A stretch of DNA of 64,000 nt from Piscicola geometra (lineage: Eukaryota > Annelida > Clitellata > Hirudinida > Piscicolidae). Made by a program: the position numbers and the translations under genes. The stretch's first letter is position 1. Every line of letters starts with the position of its first letter. The stretch is from contig OX030962.1 in NCBI GenBank assembly GCA_943735955.1, positions 7,290,962-7,354,961 of the forward strand. Reading direction: 5' to 3'. Under the pieces are notes generated by a model. The model worked only from the letters and a program-made list of their open reading frames with translations, had not been told where the DNA came from and searched no databases. This document shows, in pieces, positions 1 to 32,248 of this stretch.

Positions 1-81
1 CATTAAAACTAGAATCTAAAAGGTCTGAAATCGATATAGGATGACGTTTTGTAGCTCCCTTAGCAGTGATTCGGTTTCATC

Positions 82-962
82 TCAAAATCTGCGCCTCAAA
101 TCCTCAGAGCGCCCCGTCTTGGGTGGTGGGGGCATTGCTGACGTGTGTTTGGGATCGTAGGGAGAGTGGGATGGAGAAAAGTGGGATCCAGGGGGGTAGG
201 ATGAAGAAGAGTGGGATCCAGGGCGGTAAGATGGAGAAGAGTGGGATCCAGGGGGGTAGGATGGAGAAGAGTGAGATCCAGGAGGGTAAGATGGAGAAGA
301 GTGGGATCCAGGGGGGTAAGATGGAGAAGAGTGGGATCCAGGGCGGTAAGATGGAGAAGAGTGGGATCCAGGGGGGTAGGATGGAGAAGAGTGGGATCCA
401 GGGGGGTAAGATGGAGAAGAGTGGGATCCAGGGGGGTAAGATGGAGAAGAGTGGGATCCAGGGGGGTAGGATGGAGAAGAGTGGGATCCAGGGGGGTAAG
501 ATGGAGAAGAGTGGGATCCAGGAGGGTAAGATGGAGAAGAGTGGGATCCAGGGGGGTAGGATGGAGGTGGGCGGGATGAAAATAGGTGGGATCCAGGAGG
601 GTAAAATGAAGGTGGGAAAGATGAAAATTGGAATTTAGATGAGAGAAATGGAGGTGAGTGGAATGGAGGTGGGTGGGATACATGTGGATGGGATGGAGGT
701 GGGAGGGATGGAAGTGGGTGGAATTCAGGTGAGTGGGATAGAGGTGGGTCGGATCCAGGTGGATCGGATGCCCTCTTCACTCTTCCTTCTGCCAAGCCCT
801 TTGTGTGAATAAATTACTCAATCAAGAGCTTAAAAAACAATTATTCAACAATAAAAAGTATGAACTAATCTAGAAATTATCTGAACTTTTTCACAAACTC
901 ACATCGGGTCTGGCCAGGAAGACGACAAACAGAAGCACACAGGGAACCACTTTGGTGGACAT
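82..962 (-). CDS. secreted decapeptide-repeat protein (two exons)
   Basis: Not a family I recognise. Exon 1 (962-903) starts at ATG and encodes a 20-residue hydrophobic leader with core VVPCVLLFVVFLA, a plausible signal peptide. It ends at a GAT|GTGAGT donor in phase 0. Exon 2 (798-82) follows an ACAAAG acceptor and runs in frame to TGA, giving 258 aa. After the leader come a dibasic KR, a Pro/Ser/His-rich segment, and about 13-14 near-identical decapeptides of the form SYPPGSHSSP (variants SYRPGSH, SSSYPPGSH). The C-terminus is basic and ends RSEDLRRRF. The leader exon and phase pick this frame over the other open frames of the 30-bp repeat. A Tyr/Pro/Ser/His decapeptide array after a signal peptide resembles extracellular structural or adhesive proteins such as byssal, cocoon or cuticle types. 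That role is inference from composition. Confidence 0.66.
181..570. repeat. 30-bp minisatellite encoding decapeptides
   Basis: About 13 tandem 30-bp units, each containing GTGGGATCCAGG. They differ at a few positions (GGGGGG/GGGCGG/GGAGGG and TAAG/TAGG). The unit length is a multiple of three and lacks stops in several frames, so long open frames appear on both strands. Only the minus-strand frame joins the leader exon. Confidence 0.93.
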
Positions 963-1036
963 CGTTTCACGTTCAGAAAGATACTGCGAAGAGAGTAGAA
1001 ATTTTCTTCTCTAGAACGTCTTTTTTTCTTTCTCCC

Positions 1037-1043
1037 TTATATA
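1037..1043 (-). promoter_or_regulatory. TATA box of the decapeptide-repeat gene
   Basis: The minus strand reads TATATAA about 75 bp upstream of the ATG at 962, a normal distance for a TATA promoter with a short 5' UTR. About 50 bp further upstream lies a 13-bp palindrome, TAAGGGACCCTTA (1095-1107). A TATA promoter with a signal-peptide first exon fits a strongly expressed, tissue-specific secreted product. Confidence 0.5.
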
Positions 1044-1109
1044 CCCTTCGCCATCTAAAGCGTTATACTATAACTATTAGCGTTAGAGTTAGGGTAAGGG
1101 ACCCTTATA

Positions 1110-2985
1110 ACGGTTATAGCAATTTTCACGTCAAGTGAAAAGGGACGTCAATTGATTTTTTGTCTGAATTTAGATTTAAAGTAAAGCTTAAACTTTTTTT
1201 TATACTTAAAGCTTTAGATTTTAAGTTGCTTTTTCAAAACTATTATTTTTATTTACTTAAACTTCAAGTCTTAAAGCTTTAGATTTAAGTGGATTTTGTT
1301 TGATGTTTTATTCTTTACATGATGTCATTGGTTAAAGGTGAAAATTATTGTTGTATGAAAGTATTTTATTATTTTTCTTAAAGATGATTTTGCTCATACT
1401 GGACGTAGGAGTGCAATGACAGACTTACCTTTTGTCATATAACAACATTTAAATAATTAATTAATTTCGAATATTGAAAGTTTTTCAGATTTTAAAATAT
1501 TTTTAAAATAGAGATTTTTAACATCAATTATATTTTCTTATACCACAAGATTTAAGGATTACTTAAATTCAACTCTTGACATTTTTTAGAGTTAAAGTAC
1601 TTTTAAAATAAAGATTTTCAACAGCCTACATTATCTTTTGTATACAACAGAATTACAATAATTTATTCACTTTAGCTCTTGAAATTTTTTCAAGTTTATG
1701 ATATTTGTTAAATATAGATTTTTAACGGCAGAGAATACTCCAGAAAAGACTTTTAAAGGTCATTTTAAAAACTTTCTTCAAGTTAAAAATTTTAAAGGAC
1801 TTTTATACAATAAATCAAATAACTAAATTAATATCCGATGGTATAAGACAATGTCACGGTTTCGACAATATCGTTAAATAAATGAAAAGAATAACAAATT
1901 AATTCTGCAAGAAGACATAAATAAAATATTCTAATCAAGTCTGTAACATCATTTCCAGCAGCACCCCCATAACCATCATCACTACCACTACCCCGACGTG
2001 CCCAGACTATTGTTTGGGAAGCAGAGGCCTTTTGGTTTGTATGAAATCGCCAACACCTTCCAACTATTTTTGAACCTAAGTCAAAATGAAAAGCACACAC
2101 AAAAATGCGCTGGTTTTATTTATCAAAAAAATTTGAGATGTCGTTGAAAGCCGCATTCGTTTGAAAGTTTCCACAATGAAAAAATGCGTTAAGAAAATTA
2201 TCTTCATTTTTGATTAGACACTATTGAAAGAGTTAAAAAATAAAAATTTCTCAATTTAAAGCATTTTCATAAAGTTTTGATTGAGATATTACTTTTAAAT
2301 CCAATAAATTTGATTTGATGCCTAGTTTGTGAAATATTGAAAAATCTTTCTAGTAAATTATGATACGTCAATGAGTGATTGAATGAAGGAATAAAAAACA
2401 GATAATTGATTGGATGAATGCATTAATGAATGAATGAATGGATGGATGGAGGGATGAGAGTAAATGAATGCATGCATGGATAAATAGATGCATGGATAAA
2501 TGGATGCATGGATAAATTGATGCATGAAAATGGATAAATGGATGCATGGATAAATGGATGCATGCATGGATGCATGGATGCATGGCTCGATGGATTTAAG
2601 TAAAATGAAGCAGTTGTTTGTAGTGAAGCTGAATGAGTACTCAGAACAGTGGACGAGTAGTCTTAGTAGAAAGTAGTGATCACATTCGGTTTGAAGCGTT
2701 TCAAGCTAGGAGTTTTGATGTGTTTTTATCGAATTAAAATTGTTTTTAAAGTCAATTAATTGTTTAAGAAACTATTTAAAAAAAGGGGGAGGAATGCCGA
2801 CGAAATTCGTGGTTCTAGCTCCTTTTCTTGGTCAGGTTCGCGTCGAAGCTGGAGTGGTTATATTTGATATGATTAGTTGTTATAGCTTTCAGTTTCTTTT
2901 ACTCTTTCACCCCTTTTCCATCATTTTCACCGTTATTAACGGAATCACCAAGAGTTTCTTCTCATCCCCTTTATCAAGTTTGTCA
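1110..2985. other. AT-rich intergenic DNA with a short tandem repeat
   Basis: I see no supportable gene. A 90-codon open frame on the minus strand (1828-2100) lacks family similarity or convincing splice context. From about 2388 to 2590 there is a degenerate tandem array of ATGGATGC / ATGGATAAATGG units. The unfound 3' end of the giant BCH gene may lie here, because that gene is transcribed toward it. Confidence 0.5.
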
Positions 2986-3087
2986 TCATTCCACCACCCC
3001 CATCATCCTCATCATCATCACCATCATTATTACCACCACTACCCCCAACACTACCACCCCAACAACTATCATCATCATCACCACCAC

Positions 3088-17014
<13,927 letters not shown>

Positions 17015-18924
17015 GCCTGCCTGCGGTGCTGATGTTTTAAGTGTGGTTTTAGTTGTTTAGGGATTCAAGTATTTGTTAGGATTAGTTGTTTGATTCATAA
17101 TCATTTAAAGTGTAGTTTTTAGTTTTATGGTGGCTTAAGCTTTAGTTTTGTTGCTTGGTTCATAATGAGTTCAAGTGTTTGTTGTCTCAAAGAATCGAAT
17201 TGTTACAAATGGTTTTGAGTAGTTCTTAAATGACTTACTGAGAATTGTTGTTTTTAAATAAATATGTTTATCAAGATTCTGACTTTTGAATCAAATGTTC
17301 TGTTTAATGCCATCGCATTTTAGTCTCATGCTTTAAGAAAAAAAATTCCAAATATTTTTCTATTTTACAATTTTTTTATAGATTTTTGAGTGTTCATGAA
17401 GATAAGTTGCTTTTCATCATACCAAGAAGTTTCATTTTCCTTAAACACTTTCATTTTCTTCCTTAACCCTCTCCAGCTTTACTATGACACACACCACATC
17501 GTTCTGATCAATTATATAAACAATATAGGCTGATTAAGTTCATAAAGGTGACGCATTTAAATACCAATCTATTTGTAAGAGTGTCAAGAGAATGAAAGTA
17601 GAAAATATTTGTATTTAGTGTTGTATTTGAATAGAGTTAATTGATTAATTTGCATTATTTTATGCATTAATTATGTGTTTTTATTCTTTTTAATTCTTAC
17701 ACAAAATAACACGACAAGGGTACTCTATAGATAATGAGTTTAGATTTATTGCATTGTCAATTAATGAACACGGCTCAATAATATTTGTTCTTACTATTAA
17801 GACTAGAATAAATGGATAAAAATATATAAATTGATGTCACATAGTTTTTTATATAACCTGTTTCTCCACCCAGGTGTTCGATCGATCTTTTAGAAAATTT
17901 GTTTTAATTTCTTTTTCTTTTTTTAAATGACTTATCTATTCATTTAATTTTGAAGTGATTTAGACGGTAAACGATTTATTTTTTAAAAATGCAAAATTAA
18001 ATTTAATTTTTGACTTTCAAAGAGTAGGTTTGAGGGTGAGAAAGTGCTGTCTTTATACTGATTATTGCTGTTTTTGGTTTCGATCAGCTTGCAAAGTATT
18101 TAAAGGCACTAAACAATATCGATTGTTAGCTTTGTCAAAAACCTTCAATAATATCAAAGAAATAGAAAGAGAATAAAAATAAATGCATAATACATATCTA
18201 ATATTCTTAAGATTAATATGAATTAATAAAATATCAGCTTTTATTTTTGTCCTCTAAATTGCAACTAGTTTTACAAGGATCGAAATGTCGAAAAATCGTA
18301 ATATAAAAACTAAAATACCTTTCAGGGAAACTAGGGAGGTATTCAAACTGTACGATTTTCTTCTTCTCTTACTTTGATATTTTCTAATCCAGAATATTTC
18401 TTAGCATGCGGGCATATAAATAATATAATTTATATAACACATTATGTCACAACGTTCAAAACCTGTTTTTCTAGATTAGAAAAAAGTACTATTACACAAT
18501 TTCTTAATTCAATCAAGAACTTTTTTATCAATTAAAATCCTTTACTCTTTTGATGTGATCACAGACCTTGCTTTTAATTAGTTAATAGTACTCCTATGCC
18601 ATACTCAACCACACCAAACACTTGATGAGTGAGTGTTTCACTCATACATATATCGTATTATATATATGTTTCAACCCATTTAGGAATAAACTACACAAAG
18701 AAACATTAAATTCAAATATTTCTTTTTTTTAAATTAACTCTTACATTAACACTAACACTATTTCTATTTTAAAATATAGTGTGCAAATTTTTTGTATGGC
18801 AAAAAGTAAGAATTCTCCAATACTTGATTGTAAAGTATAAAAAATTTGTGCAGTTCTTAGACGGGCAAAATTTAAATCAAGTTTAAGGCAAATACTATAT
18901 AAATACTAGCAAAAATAAACAACT
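17015..18924. other. AT-rich intergenic and putative promoter region
   Basis: This stretch separates the minus-strand BCH gene from the plus-strand tRNA and YEATS4. I see no coding exon. Long A/T runs and TATATATG (18660-18668) are present but not decisive. It probably holds the BCH gene's 5' UTR or upstream non-coding exon. Confidence 0.5.
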
Positions 18925-19006
18925 GCAGTCGTGGCCGAGTGGTTAAGGCGATAGACTTGAAATCTATTGGGCTCTGCCCGCGTAGGTTCGAACCCTGCCG
19001 ACTGCG
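18925..19006 (+). tRNA. trnS-UGA: tRNA-Ser (anticodon UGA)
   Basis: The 7-bp acceptor stem GCAGTCG (18925-18931) pairs with CGACTGC (18999-19005), with discriminator G. The D-loop contains the A-box-like TGGCCGAGTGGTTAAGGCG. The anticodon stem ATAGA/TCTAT encloses CTTGAAA with TGA at 18958-18960. A long variable arm (GGGCTCTGCCCG) and the T-arm GGTTCGAACC complete a type II serine tRNA of 82 nt. No intron. A T-rich pol III stop (TTTTTT, from 19011) follows. Confidence 0.97.
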
Positions 19007-19179
19007 TACTTTTTTAAATATTTTAAAATTAACATAAAATTTTTTAAAATATCTTTACTCCAAAAATTTATATATCCAAAATATAGCATAAAATTGTAAA
19101 AATAAATTAATGTATGTTAAATTCATAAAACAGTTCATCTCAATTGTTTAAAAGACAATCTAAATAATAAAAGTTTAGA

Positions 19180-20658
19180 ATGGCCGATTATGTAGTAGAA
19201 GCCGGTGCGAGACAAAAGGTTTGTGAACTTATATTTTAGAATAATAATTTTTATCTTATTAAAATTATAAAAATTAGTTTCATTTGCCAATACTTTCTTT
19301 TTCCAGGGGGTGACGATAGTCAAGCCGATTGTGTACGGAAACATTGCCAGATACTTCGGCAACAAGAGGGAGGAGGATGGACACACGCACCAGTGGACCG
19401 TCTTTGTCAAACCATACCTTAATGAGGTTGGTGGAAGTTTTCCGTGAAGGGATATTGATTAATTGATTAATCTTCAATTAACCTTTAATCTTAGTATCTG
19501 TTTTTAAAAATCTTAATTAAAGTTTTTGCAAAATATTGAATTTTATTTTATTTAAAAAATTGTTATTCTTGAGTTGGTTCATTCATCATATAAATAGCTT
19601 GCAACCATCTTAGGATATGTCTGTGTATGTGAAAAAGATGAACTTCAAATTGCATGAGAGTTATGCTAATCCCATGAAAGGTGATTAAATGAATGAAAAA
19701 TATAAAAATATAAATTTAATCCAAATTATGATTATTAAAATGTTTATATAAATCTATTTTCAATGCAGTTATTACAAAGCCACCTTATGAGGTGACGGAG
19801 ACTGGCTGGGGCGAGTTTGAGGTGGTGATCAAGGTTTACTTCAACGACCCAACAGAAAAACCGGTATTTAAAGTTGAAAAATGTTGAACTAAATTATCTA
19901 ATTATTACTACTAATTTTTTATTAGTTTATTTGTAAAAAAAATTGTTCTTTATAATAATTCTTTTTAGGTCACCATCTACCACCTGCTGAAACTTTTCCA
20001 AACTGATGCTGAAGTGATGAATGGAAAGAAAAACCTTGTATCAGAGTTCTATGATGAAATGGTAGCAAGCAATAATCAAAAATACTAAATCTAGACTTTA
20101 AATTATTTTACCACCATCAACCCCCTATTTGCCAACCAAGCACCCTTTCACCATCCATCAACCTTCTAATCAAAAATCAATCATCACCCTCCCTTCATCA
20201 AGCCTAATCACCAACCCTCCACTACCCATCAACCCCCCTCTCAGGTCTTCCAGGACCCTTCATCAGCCCTGCAGAGAATGCTTCTACAACAAAGAGTCCT
20301 TGGTCCCTACAACCACCAAACCAACTGTTAGATTATCCGGAAATAAGATTATAAAATTATTTTTTTGAAGTATTTCACATATATGCTTTTTTAGGCTTTT
20401 ATTTAATTGTTTCATATTTAATATTAATTTAATTATTGAAATGTATTTAATTGAAACTCGAACCAATCGCCCATCCCTGGAACAGTCGAAGAACGCAAGC
20501 AGAGAGAGCAGAGGGCGATTGAGACGACGTGTCTAAAAGTGAAGCAGCAGACGATAGAGCTGACAGAACTACTGAAACAGAATAAGGAAGAAATCTCGAA
20601 ATTCAAACAAGAAATAATCAATCTAGAAAATTCAACTTTACCCTCCTCTATTGAATAA
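19180..20658 (+). CDS. YEATS4: YEATS4 / GAS41, YEATS-domain histone acyl-lysine reader
   Basis: Seven exons: 19180-19218, 19307-19426, 19614-19680, 19769-19863, 19969-20061, 20245-20326, 20486-20658. They total 669 bases, giving 222 aa against 227 in human. All introns are GT-AG and phases close exactly. The YEATS domain covers about residues 14-135, starting [18 protein letters not shown]. The acyl-lysine cage residues known from human GAS41 are present: His67-Glu-Ser69-Tyr70 and Trp89-Gly90-Glu-Phe92. A C-terminal coiled coil of about 60 residues ([17 protein letters not shown] onward) matches the dimerising tail. The family protein is a subunit of the SRCAP/TIP60 complexes, binds acylated H3 and promotes H2A.Z deposition in the nucleus. 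It lies 174 bp downstream of the tRNA and converges on DHX33. Confidence 0.96.
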
Positions 20659-20665
20659 TGTACCT

Positions 20666-20671
20666 TTTATT
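20666..20671 (-). terminator. DHX33 poly(A) signal candidate
   Basis: The minus strand reads AATAAA 95 bp past the DHX33 stop; a second AATAAA lies at 20701-20706. Cleavage after either puts the DHX33 3' end at or inside the YEATS4 3' region. Confidence 0.5.
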
Positions 20672-20726
20672 ACTCACTTTTAAGTATTTATCGTGCATCT
20701 TTTATTTTATTTTTTGAACAATATCG

Positions 20727-20732
20727 AATAAA
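20727..20732 (+). terminator. YEATS4 poly(A) signal
   Basis: AATAAA lies 69 bp after the YEATS4 stop, the first canonical hexamer downstream. It sits 34 bp from the DHX33 stop on the other strand. Confidence 0.6.
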
Positions 20733-20765
20733 TTCTAAATAAAAAATATACAAAATTAATCGTCA

Positions 20766-27158
<6,393 letters not shown>

Positions 27159-27930
27159 GATTGAAGTTTAATATTTAAAAGTGAATGATTAAATATTAAC
27201 TTAGGTTATTTTAGAACAAAAATTTTTATTTTTTATTTTGAAATTTGAAATAATAGTTCACATTTTTCATTTTTTGAAGAAGATTTGAATTCTTTCTCTG
27301 AAAAGAATTTGCCAAATTCATTTATTTGATTTACGAGTTGGCAACAGAAATAATCTTCTTGAGGGCACATCATTTCATTACATTTAATTTCTAAAATTCT
27401 GGTTTCAATATAGTTAATGCATTTTAAAGTATGTTATATTTTTTTAAATAATAAATTTGGAAAGTAAATCTTGGCCTACATTCTATGCTCTAATTCTGCA
27501 ATATCTTGGAGCTCTTTTTGGCCATATATTCAGGTCATTGTTATGATGGACAATGTCAGAAAAGCAAGTGTTTTATAGTTCTTGAAGAAAATCGTATATA
27601 CGCATGGAAGAAGAGTCTTTTGAAAATGCTTTTTTAGTTTGAAATAAATTGGAGATCTCGTTGGTTTACTCCTATTTTATACATTTCATATCAACTTTAT
27701 AAATTATTGTTTTTTTTAAATATGATTAAAAATGATATTTTATATATTTAACAACGTGAACGCTTAAAATATCATTACTTTATTAATTTATTTTTATTTA
27801 AAAACATTTTTTAAAGAATATATTTGTATTTGGTAAATTCATTTACTAAAATTATTTGTATTCAAATCTTTTCTTATTTTTCATTCTTCAAACTCTTCGT
27901 ATTTCTATTATTTCTACTCCTCCGCACTAG

Positions 27931-28028
27931 TATATAATACAAACGCTCCGAGAGAACTAGATAAAGAATTGCTCTGGTGAGCGCGTCTTAATTTCCAGTA
28001 GCGTGTTTATCATCTTGTTTTCTTGTTG
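27931..28028 (+). promoter_or_regulatory. candidate TATA promoter and non-coding first exon
   Basis: TATATAA at 27931-27937 lies about 25-30 bp upstream of a possible start. A stretch ends in a good donor TTGTTG|GTAAGT (exon end 28028) with no ATG-led frame. The next acceptor on this strand that I trust is the 5' UTR exon at 35985 of the 1,076-aa gene, which would make an 8-kb first intron. It also lies about 0.8 kb from the divergent DHX33 start. Inference only. Confidence 0.35.
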
Positions 28029-29273
28029 GTAAGTTGCATTTGAATATAAATTCTATTTTGATTTATTATTATTTGTATAAGCTTCTTAATACTAAAGTTT
28101 AGTAACTAAACTTTTGTTTATCGTAAATCGTTTGCTTTAGCTAGCTCGAGGTATTTGAAGTTGATCTTTCATAAAATCTTCAGTTTAGGAAATTTTTTTT
28201 TTCAATTTAATTTTTTATATATTTTTTATTTTTTGATGTATTTAAGATTAAAAATTATAATTTTGATAATTCCAAATCACTTAAAATAAATAGGACATTT
28301 TCAACTATTTAAGCACTAAAATAATTAAAATTATATCCTAATGGAAAAAATTTCATTTACATTGTATCGAATTTTTGGTTGATTGATGAATTGTCTTTTC
28401 TGTTGATAGAGTCTACATAAAGCACATGTGGACCATTACTCAAGCATCTATGCACAAAATGAAACACACATATTAAATGCTTCCTTTCTTTTTTATGTTT
28501 TTTCATAGCAATGGAAAGCTTTCACTTTACATAATCAAAGTCACTACTAGCCTAAATATTTACTTGAAGCTGCCACTTCAAATTACTTTCACTTAGTAAC
28601 ATTAAACAAAGTCTTCCCACAACTTCCCTCCATCTCATCATTAAATCACTCTTTATTTCTTGCCATGATACCTCACTGATAAAGCACATCAAGCAAAAAC
28701 CTTAAAATCTGAGAATATTACCCCAAGTTTCATTTTCTTGAAACCTCAACTTTTAAGAGTTGCCATGACACATTCATTGTAGTGCTAATTTCAACATCAT
28801 GTTATATCAAAGTAAAGTGTGCTGAACAAATCACACAAGGTCAATGATTTATTAGAGCTACTTTGTCTATTAGAACCTTTACTATATATTATAATAAAAT
28901 AAATAAATGATGATTTATCTTATTATTTCTTCTACACACTAGAATCTTCATTAGCCCTGTTACATTCTGTAGAGGCTGTTTGAGCAGTAAAGTTAGCTCT
29001 TGACCTTCTAGAGAATTCATTCAAGTACAATAATCAAGTAGGTTTTACCTTGTAAAATTAATTTTAAAAACAATATTAATAATTAATTATTTATTTTATA
29101 GTTAATTATTTCTTAATCACAATTTGAGTGATGTAATGCATTTCTCATAGTTATATAAATTGATAAAAATGAATGCAATTTTTAAAATAATCCACTCAAT
29201 GCTGATAATATATAAATGCCCATGATATAATGTTGGGTTATGCTTTTCAAGTGGTTTGGTGAGTGGGGATGTT

Positions 29274-29309
<36 letters not shown>

Positions 29310-32214
29310 TTGATAATGATAAAGGTGGGCATTACATTTATGAAGAGATATACTTTCATCATATAAGATGACAACTTTTCATGTATTGGTGGTGATGTAT
29401 TGAAATCCAAAAGCACTTAAAAGTTCATTTTAAAAATAGATTTCTGCTCAAAACACATTTGAAAAAATCAAAGAAAATGACATATTTATTTATTTATTTT
29501 CTTTAGTTTAAATTCGAAAGTTCCTTAATCACCAAAGGCTTAATCACTCTTGATTAATTTCATGATTATTCTCCTGCTCTACTTTCCAAGGAGATCCTGT
29601 CTTCTGACTACTGACTGAATAATTGTGAACCCATTTGCAACACCAATAATGTAGTCCTTTATTTATAATTAAAAATCATTAATTATTATGAACTTAAATA
29701 AAATCAAATAGGTTTATTTAAACGCACTCACACTTGTGTACACACATACATATTCATAAAATCGAAACATGTACACATGCATACAACAAAGTACTTGTGA
29801 ACACATACTTTCAAGCTTTGGCTTTAGCCTGAATTTACAACCACTTGTTAAAACACATAAACACACAATAAAACACATAATCACACACTAACACATAATC
29901 ACACACTAACACATAAACACACACTAACACAGTGCACATTAAAGAATTGCATAACAACTCACTGACCTTACATGCCGAATATGCAAATCGCTTGCAGTAC
30001 CGCATCTCTCTCAATAAACTCATATAATAAAAACACACAAACAAACAAATACACACACATGCCTTTGTCAATAAACACATACAAACAAATATACACACAT
30101 TTCCTTGCCAATAAATTAACATAATAGAATACAAATACATACACACATATACAATACCACACTCGTTCGACAGCCATTCATCGGCCCATTCATTCTTTTA
30201 CATGACTAATGAATTCATTGGAATTATGCCAACAATCGGCATGCAGGTACTTTATTTAAAAATAGAGTTTATATGAATAAATACGCCTATTCATGACTTT
30301 ATAATATAACGTTCATATGGCAACCATAATATGCCCACAATCTATACTAGTTCTCTTGTCTTCCAACTTAGAATGCACTAGTGAGCCTGTTGGAAACCAC
30401 AATGACGACAAATTGTTTAAATATTCGAGTTCAAATAACTGTGTTATCTTGAGAGATCTGTGGAAATTCTGGACGCAAGCTCAACCCTCTGTAACCAGGT
30501 CATCTTTGGTTTCAGTTTGTTTTGCCCCCAGCGCCTGATGTTTCTTTCAAGAAATTATTTTTCAGCTTAAATTTCATTTTAAGTTTTTCTGCTATGTTAT
30601 CTCTGTTTTTGTGTGCTTTTTTGTCGGAAATTGGGAATTGTTTTTGAAGTTGGGAACTTTTTTTCTTCTTCTTAGTTTACGATGAAATAAGTTCAGTGAT
30701 GCATAGAACCTATTTTAAAAAATACTAGAGCAGCACAGTGTTGTGCGTGTGACCTTTGGAGCTTTCTCTGACTTATTTGGGTGTATTTGCACTCCTCGGC
30801 GCCATTACTCTACTCTGGTTACGTCAAACCTGAATGCCTTTGAGACTATTCAAGTTCTAGACGAACAAATTCCCGCGTAAAGGAGATGAGAAAAGTGCTA
30901 GATTTAATTGTCGTTGAAATAAGTTACTAGTGTAACGTTGCATCGCTTGTTAGCATTTATTCTAGTAATTACTTCAGTGTATTCCCATGATAGTGATGGC
31001 GATGATGGTGGTGATGATGATAATGATGGTGGTTATGGTGATGATGATGGTGGTTATCATATTGATGACGTGCTCTCATGGTATCATTAATTTCTTGTTA
31101 TCAGAAATGCTCTCTTGTGCATAGTCCAGCATTTAATCTTTGAGTATCGTCATCATCATCATCACCATCGTAATCATCATCACCTTCTTCGTCTTTTCAT
31201 GCATTATCTGTTTGTTCCTATAATCACAATCATCATTACCACAATCAAGTTACTTCTGACCTGCACACCATCTTTCACACCACCTAACCACTCATCACAC
31301 GTCTCCATCTTCTTCAAAGGCAATCTCACGGGCCCACGCATTGATTGATTAAGTTGCCAGGCAGGTTTTTCAGCCACTGTGAATGCCTGACGTTTGATCT
31401 TTTTCTTTCTGAGGCAACATTTCAACGCACAAGCTTCAAGAATTGTGTTTTAAATCACAAACACGTGTTGTGTTAGGTATTCTCTTATGCAAGATAAATT
31501 GCTGTGTTATATATCCACTGGCACAGCCAAACAATCAGACAGGCATATAGATGAATAAATATAGACATACATGTAGGTGAGTAGATGGATAAATACATAG
31601 ACAGATGGAGAGATGAACAGATAGATGGATGGAGAGATCAACAGATAGATGGATTGAGAGATGAACAGATAGATGAATGGATAGATAGACTAATTGATAA
31701 ACGCGTAGATAGATATCCCAAGGCAGTTTCGAATTGATTTTCTAATGGCATCGCAGTTCTGGCATTCTGAGCATTAGTTCTGTCTTCCTGTCACTCCCAC
31801 CACCGGCACTGTTTGCCAGTTGTAACAGTATACTTTGTGTGCTTTTCCCTTCCCCTTCACAATGTTTGTTTTCTTTAAAGATTGAGTAAACATCTTTTTC
31901 TTCTTTTTCTCTCAATTTGAGAGTTTGCAAGTGATTTAAATTGCTTTACACCCACCAATCCGAGGTTGTGTGTGTGTGTGGGTGTGTGTATGTGCGTGTG
32001 TTTGGGTGTGTGTGCGTGCGTGTATGTGTGTGTGTGTGCGTGTGCGTGTGCGTGTTACTTAAGTGGAGGAATAAACATACTGCAAATAAGATGGGTGGAA
32101 GCGGGTTTAAGTGCTTTGAATTAGCATTTCATTCTTGAAAAATAATCTATATTGACATCATTATCACCACCACCACCTCATCATCACTATCATCATCAAC
32201 CACATCACCACCTC

Positions 32215-32248
<34 letters not shown>

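Noticed and set aside
1828..2100. 90-codon minus-strand frame as last exon of the BCH gene
   Set aside because: An acceptor-like TTGACTTAG exists, but the phase does not fit the previous exon without an early stop and no BNIP2-like sequence is seen.
30317..30538. 73-codon plus-strand frame in the 8-kb gap
   Set aside because: No signal peptide, similarity or Kozak context; probably chance.
31550..31700. CRISPR-like spaced repeats (AGATAGATGGA with spacers)
   Set aside because: Ordinary degenerate GATA/GGAT simple repeat in an animal genome; spacing is irregular and units merge.
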